Shown: piece by piece, positions 1 through 6,175 of the stretch
How positions within the stretch are numbered: position 1 is the stretch's first letter
Layout: each line of letters begins with the position of its first letter
Source of the DNA: Nitrospirota bacterium
GTDB taxonomy: Bacteria > NPL-UPA2 > JAADIA01
Direction: 5' to 3'
Assembly (NCBI GenBank): GCA_013151555.1
Contig: JAADIA010000029.1
Span: 1-10,956 of the forward strand
DNA: 10,956 bases
Translations under genes and position numbers: made by a program
Notes under the pieces: model-generated
Databases searched by the model: none
What the model was told of the DNA's origin: nothing
Seen by the model: the letters and a program-made list of their open reading frames with translations, nothing else

Positions 1-1265
1 TGGATAAAATTATTATTACCGGAGGGCAGCAGTTAAGAGGCACGGTGAAACTCAGCGGTGCCAAGAATGCTGCTCTGCCCATTATGGCGGCGGCTTTATT
101 GACGGAAGGCAAGTCGGTAATTAAGGGGGTTCCTTTACTTAAAGACGTAGAAACGATGGCTGAAATCTTGAACGTCCTGGGAGCCCGGGCGAACTTTTCG
201 AATGGGCAGCTGACCATAGAAGCAGGAGGTCGCCTTGACCCTTTAGCTCCCTACGAATTAGTGCGGACTATGCGAGCGAGCATCTGTGTTTTGGGCCCGC
301 TTCTGGCCCGTTTAGGGAAAGCCAAAGTGGCTCATCCCGGAGGATGTGTCATCGGTCCCCGTCCGGTTGATTTGCATCTCAAAGGCTTACAAAAATTGGG
401 AGCAAAGATAAAGATTGAGCATGGTTATATCGTGGCGGAGGCAAAAGGAGGCTTGAAAGGAAACGAAATCTATTTGGCCGGGACCTTTGGTTCCAGTGTC
501 CTGGGAACGGCCAATGTGATGATGGCTGCTACTCTGGCTAAAGGTAAAACTATTATCGAAGGGGCTGCTTGTGAACCGGAGATAGTGGACTTAGCCAATT
601 TCCTTAAGGGAATGGGAGCGAAAATTGAGGGAGCGGGAACTCATTGTCTCCGGATTGAGGGAGTGAAGAGTCTCCGGGAAGTAGAACATTCTTTAATTCC
701 CGACCGGATTGAGGCGAGCACCCATTTGATAGGAGGAGCGATTACCGGGGGAGAGATAATTCTGGAAGGGGCCCGTTTTGAGCATCTTCAGGCAGTGATA
801 GATAAGTTGGAAGAGACCGGAGTGGAGATAAGCCGGATAAAAGAGGGATTGCGGGTGAAAGGAACCGGGACTTTAAAAGCGGTTGATGTTACTACTTTAC
901 CTTACCCGGGGTTCCCTACTGATATTCAGGCTCAGATGACGGTCTTGTTAACAGTAGCCGAGGGAATCGGAGTAATTACTGAGAAGATATATCCGGATAG
1001 ATTTATGCATATCAGCGAACTTCTCAGGATGGGGGCCCATATTTTGAAGGAAGGGCCGAGAGCTATTGTTAAGGGAGGGACTAAACTGAGCGGAGCTCCG
1101 GTTATGGCTTCGGACCTTCGAGCCAGCGCTGCTTTAATTTTAGCAGGTCTCGTAGCTGAGGGAGAAACGGAAGTCTCGCGAGTTTACCATCTCGACCGGG
1201 GTTATGAAAGGATAGAGGAAAAGCTTTCTAACCTGGGGGCAAAGATCAAGCGGGTTACAAGTTGA
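1..1265 (+). CDS. murA: UDP-N-acetylglucosamine 1-carboxyvinyltransferase (MurA), start codon cut by window edge
   Basis: MurA transfers enolpyruvate from phosphoenolpyruvate to UDP-GlcNAc, the first committed cytoplasmic step of peptidoglycan synthesis. The reading frame opens with TG-GAT-AAA, so the A of the ATG lies one base before the window. The protein then begins MDKIIITGGQQLRG and is 421 residues, normal for the family (about 417-425). The GTG at 45 is an internal codon, because the family's N-terminal strand lies upstream of it. Visible family motifs are LSGAKNAALPIMAAALL near residues 17-33, the PGGCVIGPRPVDLH loop with the catalytic Cys at about residue 116 (Cys115 in E. coli), and the FPTDIQAQM segment. 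The catalytic Cys means it should be fosfomycin sensitive, unlike Cys-to-Asp variants; this is inferred from the residue alone. murA next to his genes is also known from betaproteobacteria. A 7-base repeat array starts right after the TGA stop. Identity is very secure. Confidence 0.97.
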   Translation, partial: DKIIITGGQQLRGTVKLSGAKNAALPIMAAALLTEGKSVIKGVPLLKDVETMAEILNVLGARANFSNGQLTIEAGGRLDPLAPYELVRTMRASICVLGPLLARLGKAKVAHPGGCVIGPRPVDLHLKGLQKLGAKIKIEHGYIVAEAKGGLKGNEIYLAGTFGSSVLGTANVMMAATLAKGKTIIEGAACEPEIVDLANFLKGMGAKIEGAGTHCLRIEGVKSLREVEHSLIPDRIEASTHLIGGAITGGEIILEGARFEHLQAVIDKLEETGVEISRIKEGLRVKGTGTLKAVDVTTLPYPGFPTDIQAQMTVLLTVAEGIGVITEKIYPDRFMHISELLRMGAHILKEGPRAIVKGGTKLSGAPVMASDLRASAALILAGLVAEGETEVSRVYHLDRGYERIEEKLSNLGAKIKRVTS

Positions 1266-1266
1266 A

Positions 1267-1355
1267 GACTATAGACGATAGACTAAAGACCACGGACTAT
1301 GGACTAAAAGATTCTTTTGGTTTTTGTCTAAAGTCTAAGGTCTCTAAGGTTTAAG
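1267..1355. repeat. Inverted heptamer array between murA and hisD
   Basis: Six consecutive 7-base units of the form GACNNNN run from 1267 to 1308, for example GACTATA, GACGATA and GACTAAA. They begin one base after the murA stop codon. After an A/T-rich centre, the complementary form NNNNGTC runs from about 1322 to 1342 in the same 7-base period (for example TAAAGTC, TAAGGTC), followed by decayed units to about 1355. The arms 1284-1304 and 1326-1346 pair over 21 positions with 15 Watson-Crick pairs and 2 G-T pairs, leaving a 21-base loop. The RNA could therefore fold into a long imperfect hairpin. No protein product is likely here. The array might act as a partial terminator or mRNA stabiliser, but there is no clear U-tract after it. 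The repeat pattern is read directly; any function is inference. Confidence 0.8.
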
Positions 1356-1377
1356 TGGAAGGAAGGAAGAAAGAAGA

Positions 1378-2604
1378 ATGCCGGTGATTAAGTCGTGGCA
1401 GGATAAAGCCGCTATAGAAAAAATCGTCAATAGATGTTCTGTCGATGAGATGGTGGATGAGACGGTGAGCAAGGTTGTGAAAGATGTTCGTCTGAACGGC
1501 AACCGGGCTGTCTTGAAGTATACCAGGAAGTTCGATAAAGTTTCTCTGGAAACGTCCCGGCTCAGAGTTTCCCGGAAAGAGATAAAAGAAGCATTCCGAA
1601 AGATGGATAAGGAATTGGTGCAGCTTATCGATTCCGTCCGGAAAAATATAGTAAAATTTCATAAACGGGAACTCCGGAAGTCCTGGACCTCGACGAAGGA
1701 AGGATTAACTCTGGGGCAAAGTTACCAACCTTTGAAAAGAGTAGGGGTTTATGTTCCGGGAGGGACGGCTCCCCTTCTCTCCAGTTTGCTTATGACGGTT
1801 GTTCCGGCGCGGGTAGCCGGGGTCCGGGATATAGTGATGACTTCCCCTCCGGGAAAGGAGGGAGATATTCATCCTTACCTCCTGGCAGCGGCTCATCTTC
1901 TCCAGGTAGATGAGGTCTACCGGATCGGAGGAGCGCAGGCGGTTGCTGCTTTGGCTCTGGGGACGGAGACTATCTCCCCGGTTGATAAAGTCATCGGGCC
2001 GGGAAACCGGTATGTTGTTTCTGCCATGAGGCAGGTTTTCGGTCGGGTAGGAGTGGGGGTGCTTCCCGGTCCCAGCGAAGTGGTTATTTTAGCCGATGGA
2101 GGAGCTAAAGCCTCTTTTGTTATTGCCGACCTCAAAGCTCAGGCCGAGCACGAAAAGGGTTTAGCGGTGCTTTTAACTACTTCTATGAAGTTAGCCGGGA
2201 AAGTGGCGGAAGAGGTTAAGGGCAGCTATATTATCGTTACTAAAAGCAAGGAAGAAGCGGTGCGGATTATCAATAGAATCGCTCCGGAGCATCTGGAGAT
2301 TATGGTCAAGAATCCCCGGGGAGTTATCAATAAAGTTACCGGTAGTGGCACTATTTTCCTGGGGCCCTATACGCCTACGGCTGTCGGTGATTATGTTGCC
2401 GGGCCCAGCCATGTCCTGCCGACCGGGGGGACGGCTCGATTCTCTTCCGGCCTTTCCGTAGATGACTTCCGGAGAAGGTCGAACGTTATCTCTTATAACC
2501 GGGAACAGTTAAAGAAAGTTATAAAACCTGTTGCCCGGCTGGCGGAAATAGAGGGTATGCAAGCTCATGCGGACTCTGTTAAGATTCGGATAAGCAGGAG
2601 GTAA
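1378..2604 (+). CDS. hisD: Histidinol dehydrogenase (HisD), compact form
   Basis: HisD oxidises L-histidinol to L-histidine with two NAD+ in the last two steps of histidine synthesis. Family motifs present are YVPGGTAP (125-132), GGAQAVAALA (184-193), GPGNRYV (207-213), LPGPSEV (229-235), AQAEHE (254-259), IAPEHLEI (301-308) and the GDYVAGPSHVLPTGGTARFS segment starting at 337. The zinc ligands Gln255, His258, Asp338 and His397 and the catalytic Glu304-His305 pair are all present, so it should be active. At 408 residues it is shorter than the usual 425-435. The deficit lies just after residue 280, where about 18 residues before the YIIV strand are missing. The ATG at 1378 follows a purine-rich stretch (GGAAGGAAGG at about 1361) that can act as the ribosome binding site. 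It lies upstream of hisB with a 5-base gap. Confidence 0.96.
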   Translation: MPVIKSWQDKAAIEKIVNRCSVDEMVDETVSKVVKDVRLNGNRAVLKYTRKFDKVSLETSRLRVSRKEIKEAFRKMDKELVQLIDSVRKNIVKFHKRELRKSWTSTKEGLTLGQSYQPLKRVGVYVPGGTAPLLSSLLMTVVPARVAGVRDIVMTSPPGKEGDIHPYLLAAAHLLQVDEVYRIGGAQAVAALALGTETISPVDKVIGPGNRYVVSAMRQVFGRVGVGVLPGPSEVVILADGGAKASFVIADLKAQAEHEKGLAVLLTTSMKLAGKVAEEVKGSYIIVTKSKEEAVRIINRIAPEHLEIMVKNPRGVINKVTGSGTIFLGPYTPTAVGDYVAGPSHVLPTGGTARFSSGLSVDDFRRRSNVISYNREQLKKVIKPVARLAEIEGMQAHADSVKIRISRR

Positions 2605-2609
2605 AGATT

Positions 2610-3212
2610 ATGCGCAAGAGAGAAGCAAAAGTAGAAAGAGTTACCAAAGAGACGGAAATAAAGTTAAGGCTTGTCCTGGATGGGACCGGGCAGTATAAGA
2701 TAAAAACGGGAATTCCTTTCCTGGACCATATGCTTTCTCTCTTTACCAGGCATGGATTATTCGATTTGGAAATAGAAGCTAAAGGCGACCTGGAAGTGGA
2801 TATCCATCATACTAATGAGGATGTGGGGATATGTTTAGGGGAAGCTCTGAAAAAGGCTTTGGGGGATAAAAGGGGCATCAAGAGGTTTGGCTTTGCCTGT
2901 ATTCCGATGGATGAGTCCTTGGGCCGGGTGGTCCTGGATATTAGCGGGAGGCCTTCTTTGCACATAAAGTCGCAGGAAATATCCTTGCGATCTTTAAAGG
3001 AAGAAAAAGGATACATTTTTGAAGATGCTAAACAGTTTCTGTTGGCTTTTATAACTAGCAGCGGTATAAATATGCATATTGATATTTTTCAGGGCGACGA
3101 TGCCCATCATGTTTTGGAGGCTATCTTCAAATCTTTGGGGAAGGCTTTGGATGAAGCGACTCGACTTGACGAACGGATAAGAGGTATCCCCTCTACAAAG
3201 GGTGCGCTTTAA
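2610..3212 (+). CDS. hisB: Imidazoleglycerol-phosphate dehydratase (HisB)
   Basis: HisB is a manganese-dependent enzyme that dehydrates imidazole glycerol phosphate to imidazole acetol phosphate, the sixth step of histidine synthesis. It is usually a 24-subunit cytoplasmic complex. At 200 residues it is the monofunctional dehydratase without a fused phosphatase, so histidinol-phosphatase must be encoded elsewhere. Both duplicated metal-binding motifs are visible: HHTNED at 66-71 and DDAHHVLE at 163-170, along with FLDHML (37-42), ALGDKRGI (83-90), PMDESL (99-104), SGRPSL (112-117) and the typical C-terminal IRGIPSTKGAL. A strong AGGAGG at 2596-2601, overlapping the end of hisD, fixes the ATG at 2610. 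Its TAA is followed directly by the hisA ATG with no gap, so translation is probably coupled. Confidence 0.97.
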   Translation: MRKREAKVERVTKETEIKLRLVLDGTGQYKIKTGIPFLDHMLSLFTRHGLFDLEIEAKGDLEVDIHHTNEDVGICLGEALKKALGDKRGIKRFGFACIPMDESLGRVVLDISGRPSLHIKSQEISLRSLKEEKGYIFEDAKQFLLAFITSSGINMHIDIFQGDDAHHVLEAIFKSLGKALDEATRLDERIRGIPSTKGAL

Positions 3213-3941
3213 ATGCTGATTATTCCAGCCATTGATATCCGGAATGGGCGCGTGGTCAGATTAATCCAGGGAGACTTTGAGCAGGAAACGGTTTATGATG
3301 ATGACCCTGTTGGAGTTGCCCGAAAATGGGAAAGCGAAGGAGCCGAACTTATCCATATTGTTGATCTGGATGGAGCCCGGGAAGGAAGACCGGAAAACCT
3401 GAAATTAGTGGAAGATATAGCCAGGGAAATTTCCATACCGGTTGAGCTGGGTGGAGGAGTGAGGAATTTAAGAACCATTGAAAGTATCCTGGACAAGGGA
3501 ATAGAACGTGTTATTCTGGGAACGGAGGCGGTCGAATCCCCGGAGATAATCAAGGAAGCCTGCCGGGAATTCGGAGAGAGGATTGTCGTCGGAATTGATG
3601 CTAAAGATGGCCTGGTAGTGGTAAGGGGTTGGGTTTCTTCGACCTCCAGAAAGGCTGTCGATTTGGCGGAAGAGATGGAAGGGGCGGGAGTGAGAACTAT
3701 TATCTTTACCGATATAAAGCGCGATGGGATGTTGAGTGGTCCGAATCTGGAAAGTTTAAAAGAGATGCTAAAAGCAATTACTATTCCCCTCATTGCTTCC
3801 GGCGGGATTTCCCGCTTAGAAGATATTAACAGCATTAAGAGCCTGAGGGACGAAAAACTCCAGGGAGTAATCGTCGGGAAAGCTCTTTATGACGGACGAG
3901 TTAATCTTCGGGAAGCTATAACTGTTTCTGAGGCCGGATAG
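3213..3941 (+). CDS. hisA: Phosphoribosylformimino-5-aminoimidazole carboxamide ribotide isomerase (HisA)
   Basis: HisA is a (beta/alpha)8-barrel enzyme that catalyses the Amadori rearrangement of ProFAR to PRFAR in histidine synthesis. At 242 residues the length is typical. The catalytic aspartates are visible as Asp8 in IPAIDIRNG and Asp129 in VGIDAKDG. The phosphate-binding and strand-end motifs also fit HisA: HIVDLDGA (48-55), PVELGGGVR (76-84), RGWVSSTSRKAVDLA (138-152), DIKRDGMLSGPN (167-178), IASGGIS (194-200) and VGKALYDG (221-228). HisF is the nearest paralogue, but the first-strand and GW motifs match HisA better. hisH normally lies beside hisA and is absent here. The ATG abuts the hisB stop, with a weak AAGGGTG upstream. 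A glycosyltransferase starts immediately after its TAG. Confidence 0.96.
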   Translation: MLIIPAIDIRNGRVVRLIQGDFEQETVYDDDPVGVARKWESEGAELIHIVDLDGAREGRPENLKLVEDIAREISIPVELGGGVRNLRTIESILDKGIERVILGTEAVESPEIIKEACREFGERIVVGIDAKDGLVVVRGWVSSTSRKAVDLAEEMEGAGVRTIIFTDIKRDGMLSGPNLESLKEMLKAITIPLIASGGISRLEDINSIKSLRDEKLQGVIVGKALYDGRVNLREAITVSEAG

Positions 3942-4670
3942 ATGCTAAAAGCAGGAGTGATAATTCCTATCTACAATGAAGAAAAAACGATATTTTCTTT
4001 GGTTAAAAACCTCCTTACTTTATCTGCCGGCGGGCAGGGAGTGGTGGAAGAAGTAGTCATCATAGATGACGGCTCTACCGATAATACCTGTAAGGAAGCC
4101 AGAAAAGCAGGTGCCCAGGTTATTTCTCACCGGGAAAACAAAGGGAAAGGGGAGGCTTTAAAGACCGGTTTCCGGTATGCTCTTCAGAAGGGATTTGAAG
4201 TGGTTATTACCATGGATGGCGATGAGCAACATGATTGGAAAGAGATTCCCGCTTTCCTGGAGAAGGCTCAGGAGAATCAGGCTGATATCATTATTGGTAA
4301 CCGTATGGGGAATGTTAAGAGTATGCCTTTCCTTCGTCTCTGGACTAACCGGGTTACTTCCTGGGTAATTTCTGCTGTAGCTCGTCAGAAAATTGATGAT
4401 AGCCAGTCGGGTTATCGACTTATAAGGAAGGAAGTTCTCCAGAACGTTGACTTGGTAACCTCGAACTTCGATACGGAATCGGAGATGCTGATTAAAGCCG
4501 TCCAGCATGGTTATCGGATTTCTTCTCTCCCGATAAAGACTATCTATAAAGATAAGTTTACCAGCAAGATAAAACCGATTAAGGATACTATTAGATTTAT
4601 TAAATTGGTTTTCAAATTCTGGTTTTTTAAAAAAATAGAAGCCAGAAGTCAGAAGACAGAAAGCAGATAA
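3942..4670 (+). CDS. Family 2 glycosyltransferase (polyprenyl-phosphate sugar transferase type), repeat-derived C-terminus
   Basis: This is a GT-A fold family 2 glycosyltransferase resembling dolichol/polyprenyl-phosphate mannosyl- or glucosyltransferases. Such enzymes transfer a sugar from a nucleotide donor to a lipid carrier at the inner face of the membrane. Motifs are PIYNEE (9-14), the nucleotide-binding DDGSTD (42-47), NKGKGEALKTGF (66-77), MDGDEQHD with the metal-binding DxD (91-98) and DSQSGYR with the probable catalytic aspartate (153-159). There is no C-terminal transmembrane pair, only a basic and hydrophobic stretch (FIKLVFKFWFFKK, about 219-231) that may sit on the membrane. The last 11 residues (232-242) and the TAA stop are encoded by a 7-base repeat array, so the natural C-terminus has been replaced or extended. 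The gene follows hisA without a gap. The donor and acceptor cannot be read from the sequence. Confidence 0.9.
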   Translation: MLKAGVIIPIYNEEKTIFSLVKNLLTLSAGGQGVVEEVVIIDDGSTDNTCKEARKAGAQVISHRENKGKGEALKTGFRYALQKGFEVVITMDGDEQHDWKEIPAFLEKAQENQADIIIGNRMGNVKSMPFLRLWTNRVTSWVISAVARQKIDDSQSGYRLIRKEVLQNVDLVTSNFDTESEMLIKAVQHGYRISSLPIKTIYKDKFTSKIKPIKDTIRFIKLVFKFWFFKKIEARSQKTESR

Positions 4671-4725
4671 CGGAAGTCGGATTTTTTCTGTCATCTGTTC
4701 TCTGTTATCCGGGCTCTGTTCTTGG
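4636..4725. repeat. Inverted heptamer array spanning the glycosyltransferase 3' end
   Basis: Seven 7-base units, mostly CAGANNN, run without interruption from 4636 to 4684 (for example CAGAAGT, CAGAAGA, CAGAAAG, CAGATAA). They are followed in exact 7-base phase by six units of the reverse-complement type NNNTCTG from 4684 to 4725 (for example TTTTCTG, TCATCTG, TTCTCTG). The first five units are translated, and the TAA of the CAGATAA unit is the stop codon of the glycosyltransferase. The arms can pair as 4666-4674 with 4701-4709 (8 Watson-Crick pairs plus one G-T) and 4656-4660 with 4715-4719. A shifted register, 4664-4680 with 4688-4704, is also possible. The array ends about 8 bases before the pcm ATG. 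Position and periodicity are read directly; its role is unknown. Confidence 0.85.
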
Positions 4726-4733
4726 GAGCATTT

Positions 4734-5375
4734 ATGGGATTCGAAGAAGAACGGAAGCGGATGGTCGAAATTCAGCTCCGGGGAAGGAACATTAAAGACG
4801 AAAAGGTTCTGAGGGCTATGGAAAGAGTTCCCCGGCATAAATTCGTAGAGAAAGATTGCCAGAAGGATGCTTATGCTGACCGGCCTTTACCTATTGGAGA
4901 AGGGCAAACTATCTCTCAGCCTTATATGGTGGCTTTAATGACCCAATGTCTGGAATTGAAAGGAAACGAGAAGGTACTCGAGATAGGAACCGGTTCCGGT
5001 TATCAGGCAGCTATTCTGGCTGAGTTAGCTAAGGAAGTTTATAGTGTAGAGAGAACTGAGAGTCTCAGCCGGAGAGCAACGAAAAATCTTCAGGAACTGG
5101 GTTATACTAATATAAAACTTAAAATTGGTGATGGAACTAAGGGTTGGGAAGAACATGCTCCTTACGAGAGCATCATGGTGACTGCCGGCTCCCCGGACAT
5201 TCCTCAAGTCCTGGTTGAACAACTATCCGAGGGAGGGCAGATGGTCATCCCGGTAGGAGGTAGCTATTCTCAAGAGTTAGTGGTACTCAGAAAGCGAAAA
5301 GGTAAAGTAGAGAAGAAGGATATCTGCGGCTGTGTATTTGTTCCCCTTATTGGTGAATTTGGATGGAAGGAATAA
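4734..5375 (+). CDS. pcm: Protein-L-isoaspartate O-methyltransferase
   Basis: PCMT methylates L-isoaspartyl residues formed by spontaneous protein damage, using S-adenosylmethionine, and so starts their repair. The ATG at 4734 gives 213 residues, which matches the family. It is preferred over an in-frame TTG at 4722 because the likely ribosome binding site GGGAG (4724-4728) lies between the two. Motifs are DRPLPIGEGQTISQPYMVA (49-67), the SAM-binding VLEIGTGSGYQAAILAE (81-97), VYSVER with the acidic ribose-binding residue Glu106, and the C-terminal FVPLIGEFGW (202-211). The 5' untranslated region is the right arm of a heptamer repeat array, so folding of that array could affect access to the start. 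The gene overlaps the next one by 13 bases. Confidence 0.95.
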   Translation: MGFEEERKRMVEIQLRGRNIKDEKVLRAMERVPRHKFVEKDCQKDAYADRPLPIGEGQTISQPYMVALMTQCLELKGNEKVLEIGTGSGYQAAILAELAKEVYSVERTESLSRRATKNLQELGYTNIKLKIGDGTKGWEEHAPYESIMVTAGSPDIPQVLVEQLSEGGQMVIPVGGSYSQELVVLRKRKGKVEKKDICGCVFVPLIGEFGWKE

Positions 5376-5896
5376 CCTCTAATATAATATCTGCTTTACA
5401 GGGTATTCCCAAAGAGTTGACCGTTGTCCTTATCTCGACCTTGCCCATATCGGAGTTGAGAGGAGCTATTCCCTGGGCGGTATTGGGAATGAATATGCCC
5501 TTAGGCAAGGTCTATCTTTTAGCTGTGATTGGCAATCTGATACCGGTTATTCCATTGCTGCTTCTGCTGAACGGTCTTACTGAATGGCTGGGTCGCTTCT
5601 CTTTTTTTAAGCGTCCTCTTGACTGGTGGTTCTCCCGGGTGGAACGGCGGGGAGGAATAGTGGAAAAGTATGGAGCTATAGGCTTAACCCTATTTGTAGC
5701 TATCCCTCTTCCGATCACCGGAGCCTGGACAGGGTGTGCTGCAGCTATGCTTTTTAAAAAGAAGTTTCGTTATGCCTTTCCCGCTATTGTCTGTGGAGTG
5801 CTTTTATCCGGAGCTGTGGTGAGCTTTTTGACCTGGTTGGTAAAAGCAGGAATTATGGAAAGTGGAGGACTTTTTCTTAAATCCTTAAACCGGTAA
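5363..5896 (+). CDS. COG2426 / small multidrug export (PF06695) family membrane protein
   Basis: This is a 177-residue integral membrane protein of the family labelled 'small multi-drug export', whose function is poorly established. The two diagnostic re-entrant-type motifs are present: PISELRGAIP (28-37) and IPLPITGAWTG (114-124). Hydrophobic segments lie at about 18-43, 50-70, 104-128 and 138-162. A basic, probably cytoplasmic loop with RPLDWWFSRVERRGG (84-98) lies between the second and third. The ATG at 5363 overlaps the end of pcm by 13 bases and has no good ribosome binding site, so translational coupling is likely. The stop codon TAA lies inside the first unit (CGGTAAC) of another 7-base repeat run. 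The family assignment is fairly sure; drug export is only the historical name. Confidence 0.88.
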   Translation: MEGITSNIISALQGIPKELTVVLISTLPISELRGAIPWAVLGMNMPLGKVYLLAVIGNLIPVIPLLLLLNGLTEWLGRFSFFKRPLDWWFSRVERRGGIVEKYGAIGLTLFVAIPLPITGAWTGCAAAMLFKKKFRYAFPAIVCGVLLSGAVVSFLTWLVKAGIMESGGLFLKSLNR

Positions 5897-5959
5897 CCCG
5901 TAACGCATAACGCATATCCATACAGGATGTAGCGCATCTGCCGAGGCGGAGCGTTAACA
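5891..5959. repeat. Short NNNTAAC heptamer run at the stop of the COG2426 gene
   Basis: Four consecutive 7-base units run from 5891 to 5918: CGGTAAC, CCGTAAC, GCATAAC and the decayed GCATATC. The TAA of the first unit is the stop codon of the membrane protein gene. A single inverted counterpart, GCGTTA, lies at 5951-5956 and can pair with the TAACGC at 5901-5906 or 5908-5913. The stretch between holds a small hairpin (ATCC 5917-5920 with GGAT 5925-5928). The rest of this 86-base spacer to the tRNA contains AT-rich TATTATATT at 5966-5974, which could be the -10 region of the tRNA promoter, but I see no convincing -35 box. Confidence 0.65.
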
Positions 5960-5982
5960 ATGAAGTATTATATTGAAAAATT

Positions 5983-6057
5983 CGGGGTGTAGCGCAGCTT
6001 GGTTAGCGCGCTTCGTTCGGGACGAAGAGGTCGGCGGTTCGAATCCGCCCACCCCGA
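5983..6057 (+). tRNA. tRNA-Pro (anticodon CGG)
   Basis: The 75-base sequence folds into a complete cloverleaf. The acceptor stem is CGGGGTG (5983-5989) with CACCCCG (6050-6056), with discriminator A at 6057. The D arm is GCGC (5992-5995) with GCGC (6006-6009) around a loop containing GG. The anticodon stem is CTTCG (6011-6015) with CGAAG (6023-6027), with loop TTCGGGA placing the anticodon CGG at 6018-6020. The T arm is GGCGG (6033-6037) with CCGCC (6045-6049) around TTCGAAT. The C1-G72 pair and A73 are typical of bacterial tRNA-Pro. It reads the CCG codon. The 3' CCA is not encoded (TTC follows), so it must be added by CCA-adding enzyme. A near copy of its T arm lies 148 bases downstream. 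Confidence 0.97.
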
Positions 6058-6063
6058 TTCTTA

Positions 6064-6119
6064 GCTGACCTCAGGGGATGGTAAGGGGAAGGTCCCCTTA
6101 CGCCTGGGGGGTTATCAGC
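6064..6119 (+). other. Nested hairpin just downstream of tRNA-Pro
   Basis: A perfect 9-bp stem, GTAAGGGGA (6081-6089) with TCCCCTTAC (6093-6101), encloses an AGG loop. It is nested in CAGG (6072-6075) with CCTG (6103-6106), and in an outer stem GCTGA (6064-6068) with TCAGC (6115-6119). There is no U-tract, so it does not look like a classical intrinsic terminator, although it could serve as a 3' processing or pausing structure for the tRNA transcript. It could also be a REP-like structure linked to the nearby RAYT. The pairing is seen directly; the role is open. Confidence 0.6.
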
Positions 6120-6137
6120 GAACAAAGTGAGCGCCCT

Positions 6138-6155
6138 AGGGGGGCTTGCCCCCCT
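6138..6155 (+). other. GC-rich hairpin upstream of the transposase element
   Basis: AGGGGGG (6138-6144) and CCCCCCT (6149-6155) form a perfect 7-bp stem with a CTTG loop. A small GCC-GAA-GGC hairpin follows at 6164-6172. Together with the hairpin at 6064-6119, this makes the whole spacer between the tRNA and the transposase element a row of stable structures without an open reading frame. No T-run follows, so a terminator call is not supported. Confidence 0.5.
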
Positions 6156-6175
6156 GTGGGGGAGCCGAAGGCGAC

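Noticed and set aside
1267-1355. CRISPR array
   Set aside because: Periodic repeats are present but the period is 7 bases, with no spacers of CRISPR size and an inverted second half; no cas genes are nearby.
3293-3835. Minus-strand frame of 180 codons opposite hisA
   Set aside because: Low-complexity serine/proline/isoleucine-rich translation with no motif; hisA on the plus strand explains the open frame.
4722-4733. TTG at 4722 as the start of pcm
   Set aside because: The likely ribosome binding site GGGAG (4724-4728) lies downstream of it, and the ATG at 4734 gives the usual family length.
4158-4838. Long minus-strand reading frame of 226 codons opposite the glycosyltransferase and pcm start
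   Set aside because: It lies opposite two genes with clear family motifs, shows no recognisable motif itself, and crosses the heptamer array. It is a shadow frame.
5928-5936. A 9-base match (TGTAGCGCA) to the 5' part of tRNA-Pro at 5988-5996
   Set aside because: It suggests a tRNA-half fragment upstream of the gene, but the similarity does not extend convincingly, and a 9-mer is too short to support a duplication.
5954-5974. Promoter of tRNA-Pro with TTAACA as -35 and TATATT as -10
   Set aside because: Spacing between the two is about 9 bases, far from the usual 17. Only an isolated AT-rich -10-like segment is supportable.
6064-6101. Intrinsic terminator for tRNA-Pro
   Set aside because: The hairpin is strong but no run of T follows, so a standard terminator is not supported.
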